Source: Sclerotiophoma versabilis (lineage: Eukaryota > Ascomycota > Dothideomycetes > Pleosporales > Didymellaceae). From it: 64,000 bases of DNA. The stretch spans positions 1,054,001 through 1,118,000 of the forward strand of contig JAAROD010000044.1 in assembly GCA_012274445.1 (NCBI GenBank). Reading direction: 5' to 3'. Positions 13,361-27,900 of this stretch are shown here, in pieces (the stretch's first letter is position 1; each line of letters starts with the position of its first letter). The notes under the pieces are model-generated. The model searched no databases. It saw only the letters and a list, made by a program, of their open reading frames with translations, and was not told where the DNA came from. Made by a program: the position numbers and the translations under genes.

Positions 13361-15850
13361 CTAAAAGAGTTAAGTAGGCTTTTCTTACTTCTAGTAGAAT
13401 ACTACTTACTTAGTATAGGTTATTATATAAATCTTATAATCTTTTTAGAGTATACTATTAATATATATACTACGTGCTTATTATATAAGAGCCTAGAGAG
13501 CCTCTAGGCCTAAATAACCTACTTTAGTATACTAAATATACTTAGTAGAGCTCTATAAGTAGAATTTATATAATTATTTTATTACTATATTAAGAATTAG
13601 AGAGTAGTAAGAAAGTAGCTTATATTTAAAGAAGGTAAGGTTATAAGTATGCTTAAGAGTAGTATATATAATACTTCTATTTAAATTATTAATATAACCT
13701 ACTCTAAGTAAGCTGTCTAGCTCTAAGTACTAAACTTCTTTCTTCTAGAAGTAAACTTTAGAAATAATATTGATATAGAACTCTTCTACTACTATAATAT
13801 TCTTAAGAAATAGGTCTTCTATATATAGGCTGTGCTTTCTATATAATATATTTTTAAATAAATAAGCTTCTTATTCTATAATAGAGAACACCTAGGTACC
13901 TACCTCTACTATATTAGTAGAATTAGCTAGGTAGAAGAATCTAGGTATAAGCTAATCTATACTATTAACTAAGTATATAGCTACTTTATTATCTAAAATT
14001 ATACTATTTAAGAGTAAATAGGCGTTAAAATCTATAAGGTTATAATCTCTAGGTTTCTTAGCTAGATTGCTTAATTATATTATTTTTAGATTAATTAGAG
14101 CAGCCTATATATTACCTAGAAACTTAACCTTAGGTATTATACTATTTACTAGTAGAGCTATTATTACTAATAGAGCGTTTAAGATCTAATTAAGCTGCTT
14201 AATTACTCTTCTAGTATCTATATACTCTCTATTTTTAAGCCTCTAAAGAGTATTCTTTTAATTACTTTTACTTATATAGATAGGTAGTAAAAAGCTTCTT
14301 TTAACTACTATTTCTAGAAATTAGTAAATAGTTAGTTTCTATCTATAAGTTCTTCTATTTTATCTATAAGAGTAGGTATATCTACTTAAGCTTTTAGAGT
14401 TACTTATAGGCACTTCTTTAAGAGTATCTATTTAGTTTCTAAATATTATAAATACTTCTAGATTATTCTTTTCTACTTTTATAGTATACTTATATATTAA
14501 ACTACTAAAGACTCTACTTACTTAGTCTAAATTAAGTATTTTAAGCCCTAGAATACTATTCTAGATAATTCTTTAGTTTATAGTATAAGCCTACTCTAGA
14601 GTAATTCTATAGCTTAAGGTATCTAAGAGATTCTATATAGTAAGCGCCCTCTTAACCTCTATAAGCTTATATAACTTAGCTCTTATATAGAAGTAGAACT
14701 ACTTTTAATACTAGTTTTATAGAGTAGCTTAACCTTATTTAGCTACTATAAAATATTATCTATACTTAGCTCTTACCTAGTTCTAAGTACTAATATTTAT
14801 TAGAGTAAGCTTCTTCTTAAGTACCTAGATAAGTACTTAGAGTATTATTCTATTATTAGTAATAAGCTTTACTATTACTAGTAAGAGAATTACTAGTAAT
14901 ACTATAGTGTTAACCTAGTTCTAGAGCTTCTATAAGCACTCTACCTTAGCTACCTACTTACTTAATTTAACTTTATATATTATAAGCTTTTAGTTATATA
15001 TTTCTAAGCTTAATAGGCCTATAAAGGCATTATAATTAATTAGTTAAGCACTTTAGCTTTAAGTAAAGTAAGCTAGTAGATAATTAGAAGTAACTAAGCT
15101 TATAGTAGGTAGCTAAGAAGCTCTATTATATATACCTAGAGTATATAAGGTGTCTAGATTAAGAAGCTTTTATATATTATAAAGCTTAGTATACTAGGTA
15201 AGTTAGATATACTAATTAAGCTAGTTAATATATAACTTTAATTAGTAGAGACCTATTAGAATTCCTAATAGAGCTTATGTGCTATAGCTAACTAGCTTAC
15301 CTATAGTAGTATTATATAGAAGAAAAGAAAATAAAGAGTAATTAGAGCTTCTAAGGTATATTCTATAAGCTCTTTCTTAGTATATAAAGAGATCTATTAT
15401 TCTTAAGAAGCTAGGCTTATAACTATAATTAAGCTTAAAGAACTATACTTAGATAATTAATAGTATTTAATTAGTACTATCTAATTTATATCTAAAATAT
15501 TAATTATATATAAAGAGAATTTAGAAGTTATATAATTTTACTTAATAAGCTTATAGACTTCTAAAGACCTACTTAGTCTTATAACCTTATTAAGTAAGCC
15601 TTTAAGCTCTTATAGAGCTGCTTAGTAGTTAGGTACTAGAGTAACCTAATTAAAGTATAGAAGTAAGAAAAAAGCTCTATAGTAGTAATCTACACGCTTT
15701 ATTACGTAATATAAAGTAACTTTCTTTAAAATTAATCTAGTAGTTCTTAGTAATTCTTAAGGTACACTAAAGGTTCTTATATATTTTCTTATTCTAGGTA
15801 TCCTAACTACTTTACTAGGTATTAAATACTCTTCTTAGTTTTCTAATGTA
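13360..15850. other. Unassigned RIP-degraded repeat DNA
   Basis: This is TpA-dominated sequence with no usable frame. It may contain the 5' part (gag/protease) of the minus-strand Copia copy and the 3' end or LTR of the minus-strand Gypsy element that follows. I could not find a repeat pair that would delimit either one. Confidence 0.35.
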
Positions 15851-18800
15851 TTATTATTTTTTAAACTTTCTACTTATTATTACTATTAGCTTAGTAGTAG
15901 AAGTCTTTCTAGATTAGTATTCTTAGGTTAGTAGGTTCTAATAATAAAATATAGAATACTAGATAAATTTTTATATTCCTAAGTAGCTTAAGTTTATAGT
16001 TAACTACGCTAATTTACTTAGGAATAAAAAATAGTCTAATCTTAACCTTATCTAGGTTTTTTATTACCTTCTATATTCTAAGATTTTTTATAAGAAGATA
16101 GACTTTATTCTCTTCTTTTAGCTAAGGTACTATTTTTTTTTTTTAATTAATATATTAAATAGCTTATTCTTAAGCTTTTATAATATTTTTAAGTAATTTC
16201 TAGTATACTTTCTTTAGCCTAACTACTAAAGCTATTACTAATTCTGTTTAAATAAAGTAATAAAGAGATTAAGTAAAGAGATTTAGGTATCTTCTATAGT
16301 TTATAAAGAATAGTATTATACCTATTACTTTTAATAATTTATTATTATATATAATTTATACTATAGGTAATAGTAAAACCTAGTTATTTTATTTCTAGTT
16401 ACTATAGATTTATAGGTATATTTCTATAGTTTAGTCTATTCTCTCTATTTATCTATCTATTTATAGATAATAGGCTATAAATAGCTTTTTTATAGTACCT
16501 AATATAGTAAGTATTATAGTCTAATAATTTAATATAATAAGCTTATCTCTATTACTAATAATTAACTTAAGTATTCTATAGTATTAAATAATCTAATTAA
16601 TAAATACTATTACTAGCTACTACGTACTATAGCTATATTAAAATAGTATTATCTTAGTATACTTAGTAAATTAGTCTACTATAATAAAGATTAAGTTATA
16701 GGTATATTCTAAAATAGTGTTTTTAGAAAGTAGTAGCTATATAATAAAATATATTATAATATTTATTTATACTACTATTAGTAGCTCTATTACTTATACT
16801 TCTTTATACTTAGTATATATACTATACTTATTCTATTAGTACTATATATAGTTCTTAATAAACTTAGTAACCTTATTCTTTATATTAGAGAACTTATAGT
16901 ATTACTTAATAAGTTCTATAGTATAGGTAATACTTAAGTATCTATATAGTATATTATTATAAAATTATAAAATAACTTCTTCTTAAAGTTTCTTTAGTAC
17001 TTACTCTAGAATATATTATTCCTACTAAACTTATATTACTAGATTAAGCTGCTATAATAGTCTTAATATTCTATTCTTATTAACTCTAAGAATAGTAAAC
17101 TTATTAATTATCTTTTTACTTATAAGGTTATAGTATTAGCTAAGTATATCTACTCTATAATTTTCTTTTCCTAGTATATATAGAATCTTAAACTTATACT
17201 AATTAAGTATTTCTAACTAGTATACTTACTATTAGTTTAGAACCTTAGTAGTAGTAAAGTATACTAGGTTTTTATAATCTATATAAATAGTAAGTTCTAA
17301 GTAGCTTTCTATATATACTCTCTAATACTATAATATATTAATAATAGCTATAAGCTTTTGATTATATATATTATAGTATTCTTCTAGTACTATAAATATT
17401 CTTAAGTAATAGGTAATTAGGTACTATTAAATATCTTATTCTTAAGTAATATATACTTCTAATACTAAATTTAAGATATCTATTTTAAGGTATATAGGCT
17501 TACTATTCTTTAATATAATTAGTATAGAAGGCTCTATATATACTTACTTAAGTAATTAGAAATTATATTTTTATACTTATTTCTACTTAAAGAGTATATT
17601 CTTCTATATAAGTTTTATAAGTAGTAAGGCCTTTATAAAATAGTTCTTAATAAAGTATTAGTAAAAGTTAATAAACCTAAGAAATTCTTAGAGTCTCTTA
17701 ACTATAGTAGGTATTAGCTAATTTTTATAATCTAGATTTTCTTTTTACTTATCTTAAATCTATTTCTTTCTATAATATAGCTAAGAAACTCTACTTCTTC
17801 TTTATACTATTTATATATTTCTAGCTTTAGCCTAAGGTCTACTATTACTAAGTATTCTAATACTTATTTAATATAGATCTTATATTCTTCTAGTATCTTA
17901 CTATATACTAGAATATTATTAAGGTATACTACTACTATAATATCTAAGTATACTTATAGTATATTATTAATTAGTAGCTAATATACTACTAGTATATTAG
18001 TTAGCCTAAATAGTAAAACTATATACTTATAATAACTATAATAGGTTCTAAATACTTTCTTTTATTCTTTACCTTTTTTTATATATATAAGGTTATATAC
18101 TCTATATAAGTTAAGTATAGTAAAGAACTTTACTTCTAATAGCTAATTCTATAGTTTAGATATATTAGGTAGTAGATAATAATTCTTTATAGTAATATTA
18201 TTTAGCTTTTAGTAGTTAATATAAAGCCTTAGCTTACTATTCTTCTTTAGTATAAATAGAATAGAGAATTCTACTAGAGATTTAGATTTTCTTATAAATT
18301 CTTTTAAAGGGTTTTTCTTAATATACTTATATAGTATCTTAAGCTCTTCCTTAAATAACTAGTATATAGGCCTAAAGAGTAGTTCTTTTTCTTTCTTAAG
18401 TTTAATCTAATAACTCTAAGGTTAATAACTAGGTAGCGCTTTTATAGATAACTCTTCTTTAAATATTTAGGTATACTATTTATATATATTTAGTCTACTA
18501 GAAGGTATACTCTTATTCTTCTTAACTATTATAGAGGGGCTTTACTTATTTATATACTTAACTACTTTCTCTTAGTATATCTTATATATTAAAGAGATGT
18601 TATTAATCTTCTTCTTATTTACTAGCTATAATATATACTATATAGGCTTTAATATATTAGTACTATATTTATATTAAATTAATAAAAGTCTTTTCTATAT
18701 TTAGTCTATTTCTAGATTATACTTTTATAACTAGAGAAGTTCTAGTATAATATTATATATAGCCTTTATAAAGATATCTAGAGTTAGTTTCTTATAGTAC

Positions 18801-19834
18801 TCTTATATTTCTAAAAGAGCTACTATTACTTTATATATAATATACAGCTCTTCTTATATTAATTCTCTATTAGCTACTTAGAGTAAGTAGATATATTTCT
18901 TTATATATAGTATAAGGCCTACTTAGTATATAGCTATCTAGAATATATAGTTTACCTATACTTCTAAGTCTAAGAGTACTAATAATACTACTTTACTTAA
19001 CTTAATAAGTAGTCTAATAAGTAAGCTATTCTTAATAGTATTAAGAAATTACTTAGTAGAGTATTTTTTTAGTACTTACCTAAAAAAGTCTCTTTATTAC
19101 TAAATCTATAGATAATCTTACTACCTTTATATAGTTTATAGTTTAGGTTAAAGTAATACTACTAATATAGATTATAGTATAAGCTATTAATAATTAATTA
19201 TATATATATAATTTTCTAATAGTTATCTATACCTAAGAAGTATAGCTTAGAATATTTATTCTAGAGGTATATTTTATATATATTATTTCTATAGTTATAC
19301 TACTATTTTCTATATATCGTTTTAGAAGTTAGAAACTATTTTACTTCTAGCTTTTCTAACTTATATATATAATAGGCGTTATATATATATACTATCTATA
19401 ATAGCTTTCTATAATTTAGATTTTAGTAGTTTAAAGTACACTCTAGTTATAAGTTTAGACGTAATACTATCTTTCTATTAAAGTTAGGTTTATTTCTACT
19501 TTAGTTATTATTTACTTATTATTTAAGCTTCTGTTATATAGTATAGTTATTAGTACTATATTTATTAAAATTATATTTCTACTAATTCTATTATAATTTA
19601 CTTAGGTTATTAACCTATTATTATTCTATATAAGTTTAAAGTACTATATATTATAGCTTCTTATAAATACTTTTAGTAATCTAATTATAGTTCTCTTAAA
19701 AGGTAGTATTATTATCTTAGAATTCCTAATATATTAGTTCTATATTTATATACTTATTAAATTTATATATATCTATATTATATTAACTTTTCTTAGTATT
19801 AAAGGCATAGATAATACCTCTATCTACTTCTTAT
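15850..19834 (-). mobile_element. Ty3/Gypsy element G3, pol portion (interrupted)
   Basis: Read on the minus strand and ignoring stops, the order is as follows. An RT at about 18,350-17,850 shows 'FPILFVLKKNGKLRLYV'-like and 'YRKLNNITIKNRYPLPNI'-like blocks and an active-site box at 17,926-17,915 reading YLNN for YLDD. RNase H and integrase regions follow. Near 15,980-15,930 there is an integrase-tail stretch resembling the 'FHVSLLEP' block. The element stops exactly at the left LTR of element G2 and resumes at 27,073. All frames are broken by stops. Confidence 0.7.
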
Positions 19835-20040
19835 TATTAGGCCTCTTAGGCTCTTTAGCCTAGAGGGACCGGAAGGTTCTCTAGGTAGGGTAACCTCCCT
19901 ATATATATAGTCCCTTTCTACCTGTTTACTAGTCTCTAGTAAATAGTCTACAGTTTACTAATTAACTCTATAGCTATCTATATTATTCTATTCTATATTA
20001 TAATCTTCTTCTTTAGTGCCCCTAGCCTTAGGGCCTAATA
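19835..20040 (+). repeat. 5' LTR of Gypsy element G2
   Basis: It begins TATTAGGC and ends GCCTAATA, the expected RIP products of TGTTAGG..CCTAACA. It retains more C/G than the 3' LTR (for example gggaccggaaggttc here versus gagactagaaagttc there). The upstream flank is cttat. Confidence 0.9.
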
Positions 20041-23000
20041 TTCTATTTACTCTTACTCTGTAGGAGTAAGATATAGAACTATATAATAAGTATTAGATCT
20101 AGTCTCTTAGTAGAAGAGTTAACTCTACTACTATAGGGAGCTCTACTCTCTATGTCTGCAGAGGAATCCTCTATCTTAAGAATAATAAAGGCTCTAGCTA
20201 CTACACTAGACAACACTTAATATTTAAACTCTAGTAATATAGTAAATAAAACTTAAAATCTACCTTTATAAGCTAAGACTTAGTTAAATAAGGTATAATA
20301 CTCTATAAAAGCCTAAAGTGCTCTAGTAGAGAATAATATAGACTAAGAACTATAAGAGTTAGAAGCCTAGTATAAAAGAGCTACTAAATAGTAGAAAGTA
20401 GCTGCGCTTTAAGAAGCTTAGGCTAAATACCTTACTAGAGACTATAATACGCTGTAATCTACCTATACTATCTTCTAAGCAACTATAACAGCTCTAGTAG
20501 CCTTAATAGTAGGCTTACTATACTCTAAACTACTATATAAGTTTATAAATTATAACTAGGTAGAATATAACTTCTAGAAACGTAATTATAAGTATTTCTT
20601 TAATAGGCTACCTACTAATTTCCTATAGAAGTTATAAAAGGTAGATTTTAGTATATAGTACCTTTTAGAAACTATAAAAAGCCTCTAAAACGCCTATTAC
20701 ACTAACTAACTCTATATATCTCTATTATAGAAACTAACCTAGAAGGCTATAAAAGCTATAATACTAAGCTCCTTAAGTACTATCTTAGAAAGAAGATAAT
20801 AAGTATATAAGGCTCTAACTTAGGCCTATATACTTTCTTATTAAAACCTAATAGATTTATTAGACTATATAAAGCCTTACTAGAAAGAGTTAAGCAATAT
20901 ATATAGACCTAACCTCTAAGTAATAGAGTATATCTACGTATTACCTATAGATGTTTAGAAGTAACTCTTTATATACTCTAAGAAATATTATAGAATACTT
21001 ATATAGGTAGAAGAGGTTATAAATATTATTTACTACTAGAGAAGCTACCTTAAGAACCTGCAGAAAGAAAGGCCTATAAGAGATTAAGAGAAATATAAAA
21101 AGAGCTTAAAGAGTAAAAAGGGACTAAAAAAGGCCCTAAAGCACATAAGTAAGAGGAGTCTAACCTATAATAGCTAAAAATAGCCTAAGTAGTCTTATAA
21201 TAAGCTAAGCTTCTTTCTAGTAACCTATAATAAGTATAGAGAAGCTAGATATATCTAACCTAACTACCTAAACTCTAATAAGTCTAAGAAACCTAAAGAA
21301 GAGTTAGACTTAAGAAAAAGTAGAGAGTAGAAGAAGTAGATCTGCACCTTCTTACCTATATTTCCTACCTTAAGAAGAGTAAGAATCTTAGAACCTTCTA
21401 TGCTATATTATACTTATAACCTATATACCTACTTATAGTATAGGCTGTTATAGAGTTATTAGGCCTAATAGAGGCATTAATAAATAGAGGTTCTTAATTA
21501 AACCTACTATCTATAATAGTAGTAAAGAAGTAAGACCTCTAAGTTAACCTATTACCTTAGCTATTAGCTAAAGAGGTAAATAGTAGTAGTATACTAGTTT
21601 ATAGTCCTATAACTATAAGAATAACTATTATAGATTTATAAAGTAAAAAAGAAACCTATAATTTACTATTTATTATTACTAACCTTAAGAAGTATAAGAT
21701 ATACCTTAGTTTACTCTAGATTAATATATATTAGCCTAGAATTAACTATACTAGTAGGTGTATATTATTTAGAAGAACTAAAGCTAAAAATATAGCTAAG
21801 TTCTAAAAATAGCTATAGAAGATGCTAAAGAATTTAAACGCACTATATAAAACTCTAGAGTAGATATATATATACCTTATTAACTTTATAGGCTAGAGTA
21901 GACTAGAAAGAAGTAAAATAGCTAACCTTCCTCTATAGTACTTTAAATATACTAATATAGTATTAGAAGATAACTCTAGAAAGCTACTTAAGTATAGCTT
22001 AAATAATCTAGTAATTACCCTAGTAAAGAATAGTATACTACTCTTCTAACTCTTATATAGGTTATCTAAGGCAGAATTAGTAGTCTTATAGAAATACCTT
22101 ACTAATTATATAGCTAGAGAATAGATTTACTGCTTAAAGTCTCTAGTAGGTGCCCCTATACTCTTTATAAAGAAGAAGAATAGTAGCCTTAAGCTATATA
22201 TAGACTACTAAGGCCTTAATAAGGTTATAGTAAAGAACTGCTACTCTTTACCTCTAATAACTAAATCTTTAGAGTATTTATCCTAAGTAAAGGTCTATAC
22301 TAAGCTAGATATTAGAGATACCTACTATAGAATTAGAATTAAAGAAGAAGATAAGTAGAAAACTGTATTTAGGACTAGGTACGGCTATTTTAAGTATATA
22401 GTAATACTATTTAGGCTTACTAACACACCTACTTAATTCTAGGCTTATATAAATAAAGCCCTAGTAGAGTTAGTTAATATTACCTATATTATATACCTAG
22501 ATAATATCCTAATCTTCTTAAATACTAAAGAGAAATATATTCTCTATATTAAAGAAGTTCTAAAGAGACTATACTAGGTAAAGCTATATATAAAGCTTTT
22601 AAAGTATAAATAGTATATATAATATACTAAATACCTAGAGTATATAGTATTATCTAATAGAGTTAGTATTAACCTAGAATAGGTTAAAACAATCTAAGAT
22701 TAGCTACTACCTATAACTATACATAATATTTGTATATTTATTAGCTTTATAAACTATTATAGATAGTTTATCTATAGTTTTAGCTAAATTATTCTCTTTC
22801 TAATAACTTTAATAAAGAAAGAGCTAGGCTAGGCTAGAGGCAGCTTAGCTATAAAGAGGGAGGAGAGCTAATATATAGAGCTGCTAGAAAAGGTAAAGAA
22901 AGCCTTTAGAATTCTAAAGAATACCTTTCTAGAAGTGCTAATACTTACCTATTTTAAAAGAGGTAAGCTAATAAGAGTTAAGGTAGACGCTTCTAGTAGA

Positions 23001-26000
23001 GTAATTATAGGTATACTAAGCTAGTATAGCCTAGAACTAGATAAGAAGGCCTAATAGAGGCTAGTTAACTTCTACTTACGTAAGCTTATCTAAGCAGAGT
23101 ATAATTATAAGGTATATAACTAGAAACTGCTAGTAATAGTAAAAAGCTTAAAGTATTAGTGCTATTACTTCTAAAGAATCTATTTTAAGATTCTAATAAA
23201 CTATATAAACCTAAAGTAGTTTATAGAAACTAAGGTATTAAACTACTAGTAGGTAAGGTTATATTTAGTATTAAGCTAATATAACTTTATTCTAACCTAT
23301 AAACTAGAAACTATAAACCTAGTAGATAGGCTATTCTAGTAGCTAGATAATATAGCTAAGGTATATAAGCTTTTATAGAAGTATAATAAAGCTTTTATAT
23401 AACTCTTTAAAGACCTTCTATTAGAAAAAAGAAACCTAAGTATCTAGAAAGTAGCTATACTTATAAGGTTAGCTAGTATTAAGAAGCTACTAACTAAAAT
23501 AAGTAAGGCCCTCTAGAAGTTCTAGAAGGCTAACTTATAACTCTCTAAGAAATAATAAGTAATTTAAGAAGAAAATAGTAAGAAAGTATATATAGAGGTA
23601 TAGCTATTACTCTCTAACTCTAAAAAGAGTTAAAGTAACCTATAAAGAGATAGTCTAGCTTAGTTAGGAATAAAACACTCTTTAATACCTAAGAAGAAGG
23701 CAGTAGCACTCTAAGAGTGCTATAATAACCTACTAGTAGGCTACTTTAGTATAAGAAAGATACTTAAGAAGCTTTAGCACTAATATAAGTAGAAAGGTAT
23801 AAAAGGTAATATTAAGTAGTACTACTAGGAGTATATACTCTGTAGGAAATTAACCTCTGCCTAATATAAGCTATATAGGTTACTTTAACTACTACTACTA
23901 CCTAATAGGCTATAGGAGAAAGCTATAATAGACTTTATTATAGAGCTTCTTCTAAGTAAACTAAGTAGTATAGTATATAATATAATACTAGTAGTAGTAT
24001 ACTAATTAATAAAGATAGCCTACTATATCCTAGTATAAAATAACTAGAATAGTGTTAACCTTACTTAGGCTTAAATAAGGGAAATAATCTAACTATATAG
24101 AGTACTAAGATATATTATCTTAGATTAAGGTCTCTTAATAAATACTAAATACTAGAATACCTTCTAATACTACCTTAATTCTAGGAGAGTACTTACCTCT
24201 GCCTACTATCTTAAAACAGATAGGTAAACTAAGAGGTAAAACTAAATACTTAAATAGTATCTAAGGTACTACTACTTCTTAGAATAAGATAATTAGGTAC
24301 TATAGATCTTTATTATAGAGTTTACGTATAATAATAGCCTCTATATAACTATTAAGTCTATACTATTCTAAGTAAACTATAGTCTAACCTCTAGAAGTAT
24401 AGACTAGCCTAGTATACTTCTTAGTTAGAGAGAATTTCCTCTAGAGAGGTATATAGCTATAAAAGTACTAGTATTATAAAAGAGGTATAAGAATAAAATA
24501 ATTACAGCTAACGCGTATTAAGAAGTATACTAAAATAAGAGTAGGCTACTAATCCTCTTTAGAGTAGAAGACTAAGTTATAGTCTTAAACTAATATATTA
24601 AGTTAACTAGGCTAAAGTAGAAATTAGACTAGAAATATATAGGCCTAGGGCGTATAGTAGCCTAAATAGGCCTAATAACGTTTAAAGTAGACCTTTCTAG
24701 CCTAAAGAGCATCTACCTAGTCTTTTATATATTACTCCTAGAGCTCTTTAACCTAAAAGAATTAATACTATACCTAGATACTCTAATTACAGACACACTT
24801 TATACTTTTAGTAATAATATATAGAATATAGGAAAAATTCTTAAAAGAGTAAAGAATAAGACTAGATAATAGCTATATTATATTAAATAGGATAGATACC
24901 TAGAGGAAAAGAACTTATAGAAGCCTAGAGTAAATATCTCCTTTAATACTCTTAAATAGTTTTAAAAAAGAAAAAAGATTCTTCTAAAGAGACAGTAAGG
25001 CCTATAGAAAGCTAAAAGGCAGCTAGGCTAGCCTCTAAAAAAGAAGAGAGATAGTTAGGCTACGTAGCTAGAAAGTCTAAAATTACTAAGTCTAATAACT
25101 AAAGTCTAGAGTTACCTTTACTATTTTTTCCTACTAGGTTTTAGGTATTTAATAGTACTTAGATATTAGTATTAGTATACCTTATTATAGCCTATAGTAG
25201 CCTAAAACATTACTAAACAGAATACTATAGCTAAGAAAGAGAGAATATAACTATTTAGAGGCTGTAGAGGTAGTAGGTATCTTAAAACACCTTATATATA
25301 CTACTATAGCCTAAAATACCTTACTATACCTAAGAACTATATAAAACTACGTAAACTATCTACTATTTAACTATAATTTAGTAACCTTAGCTAGAATATT
25401 CTAATACTTCTTTCTCTTAGTATTAATCTACTTTATAAGCCTACTCTTATAACTCTTAGAAGCAGCATCCCTCTTAGTAGTTAGCTGCTCTATTTCTATT
25501 ACTAAATTTATAGCTCTAGCCTCTAGATTATACTTTTTAATATTAATAACTACGCCTTTAGCCTATAATGCGTTAGAGTGTGCTATAATAGCCTATAACA
25601 GCTAAAAGAGAGATAAACTAACCTTCTTTATAGAAGAAGCAACCTTAGTAGTAACCTAAGCTTCTAGCTTATACTTCTAAGACTTAACCTTAGCCTACTA
25701 GCTAGCCTTATTACGCCTCTAGCTATTAGGCTAAATATTAGTAATAGGCTTATTAGATAGGAGAATAGCGCTAGAATAGAAATACAGCTTCTTAGTAAAA
25801 GGCTTAAAATTACTATTAGTGTAATTAGTATTACGCTATAATAACCTAAAAGGGGCTAGACTAGAGTAGAATAACCTACCTTACTAACTTCTTAGCTAGA
25901 GAATAATAAACCTTAGTAAGTTAGGTAGTACTAAGCTCTTTCTTATTATTAGTAGTAAAGTTAGATATAAGATTATTAAGATAGTTCTAGATAGTATTAA

Positions 26001-26861
26001 GGTACTTATAATAGTTAGCAGGGAGCTAGAATATGTTAGGAGGCACTAATATAGCCTACTATAGCCTAAAGCAACCTAACTTACTATAAAGTAGTTAGAG
26101 TTAGTAAGAAAGTATCTCTAGTATCTTATTACCTAAATATTATCTCTAGAGCTTACTATAAAAAGCTAGGCCTTAAATAGGTCCTTATTCTTCTTAGTAA
26201 TATCTAGAAAACAGCAGCCTACCTTACTAGCTATTCTATACTGCCTACTACTAAAAAAGGTAATATAATAAATATATATATAGTAGAAGTGCCTATAGTA
26301 GTTATATATATAGTTAGAGGTATTAGTAAAGTCTATAATAAATAAGAGTAGTATAGATAGAGATAAGACTAGCTATAATAGTCTATTATAGCGTAAAATA
26401 GCTTACTACAGCCTAGTTAGCACTAAAATAATTTAAAAAAGGCTTCTTAGACTCTAATATACCTATATAGCCTAATATATACTATAATAGTATATAACAG
26501 CCTAAATATAAGCTTATTAGAAATTAGGAAGAAAACTTAAAATTTTAAAAAACTTACTAGAAGGAGAAGTAGAGTGTAGAAGTAGTAAACTAGAATAGTA
26601 GAGAGGAACTCTTTATATACTACCTTACCTTTAGCCTATACTACTACTATATATAGACTGCTATAGTAAAAGTAAAGGTAAAGGCAGGTGTAACCTTACT
26701 AGTAAAAGAAACTATTTAGGCTCTACGCTAGCTAGCATAAGGCAGGTAAGATAGAGCTATAATACTATAGGTTATTCTATTATAGGCTATAGGGCTTCTG
26801 TACTAGTTAGTAGGGGGCTGTCTACTATTACCTAGAATGTTTAACTATAGAAGGGGGATAA

Positions 26862-27067
26862 TATTAGGCCTTTTAGGCTCTTTAGCCTAGAGAGACTAGA
26901 AAGTTCTCTAGGTAGAGTAACTTCCCTATATATATAGTCTCTTTCTACCTATTTACTAGTCTCTAGTAAATAGTTTACAGTCTACTAATTAACTCTATAG
27001 CTATCTATATTATTCTATTCTATATTATAATCTTCTTCTTTAGTGCCTTTAGCCTTAGAGCCTAATA
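26862..27067 (+). repeat. 3' LTR of Gypsy element G2
   Basis: This is a 206-bp partner of the 19,835 repeat, colinear with no indel seen. It differs almost only by C-to-T and G-to-A changes. It is followed immediately by cttat, the target duplication. Confidence 0.9.
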
Positions 27068-27072
27068 CTTAT

Positions 27073-27900
27073 CTAGTAGTATTATATAGTTACTAGAATA
27101 TTATAGGCTGTTTATACCTATATACCTTTAGTCTCTATTTATATACTTATACTATCTATTCTAATAGTTATTCTATTAGGTTCTATAAGTACTTCTACTA
27201 TTTATCTAACTCTTAGTATAGTATAGGTGCTTAGCTTTAAACATTCTATATATCTTTATTAGATAGTTTAATATAGTTCTTATTAGATTTAGTCTTAGAG
27301 TCTTCTATAAGATATTCTATATTATTAGTAAGAACCTTTTATTTATTACTAGTATTTATATTCTTGCAGGGAAGTATATTAAGTTATTAACCTACTTTAT
27401 TCTTTAATTAATAGTTCTTAGTATAGTAGCCTTACTTACTATATCTATAATAGGTTACTCTAGGCTTATTCTTACTATTACTACCTTTATTTTTCTAATT
27501 CTATTATAGTTCTAGTCTCTTATTAATATTAGACAGGTCTATAGCCTTTAGTTTATAGTAACTACTACTAGTACTATTATATATATAGTATCTAGTATTA
27601 GACTAGTAGTAGTTAATTTCTTAGTTTTCTTAGTTAAAGTTATTATACTATAGGTTATATAGTAGTAGGTATTATTCTATAGGTATAATATTTATTTATA
27701 AATTATTTCTTAGTTCTTACTAAAGCTTATAAAGCTTAATATTAATACTAATAGCTTTATTAACTAGGTTATTAAAGTTATTAGTACTTATAGTAGTATA
27801 TATAAGTTCTTTCTTAACCTTAGGCTTTAGTCTCTAATAGAATATAGTTATTAGCGCTATATTATTCTAGCTAGTAAATATAGCTAGCTACTAGAAGTTA
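27073..27900 (-). mobile_element. Ty3/Gypsy element G3, gag/zinc-knuckle portion
   Basis: Minus-strand translation near 27,465-27,410 gives CYRYSK-GYYTKNY, a decayed CCHC knuckle of the CYRCGKxGHYxKNC type. That is gag C-terminal sequence. It has the same orientation as the RT part left of G2, and both flank G2's cttat duplication, so the two pieces were one element before G2 inserted. The 5' end and LTR of G3 to the right were not delimited. Confidence 0.6.

Larger units (their letters stand above)
19835..27067 (+). mobile_element. Full-length Ty3/Gypsy LTR retrotransposon, element G2, nested in G3
   Basis: Two 206-bp LTRs (19,835-20,040 and 26,862-27,067) enclose a 7.2-kb element flanked by the 5-bp duplication cttat (19,830-19,834 and 27,068-27,072). 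A purine tract (gaagggggataa) precedes the 3' LTR. On the + strand, ignoring stops, a gag-like region lies at about 20,200-21,350. RT follows near 22,130-22,640, with an 'NRYPLPLI'-like block and an active-site box at 22,494-22,505 reading YLDN. The integrase is near 23,700-24,500, with a 'DFITELPLSK'-like block at about 23,930. A chromodomain-like stretch lies near 24,860-24,960 ('YYIKWDRYLEEKNLWKP'-like). It is stop-riddled and inactive, but less worn than G3. Confidence 0.85.
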
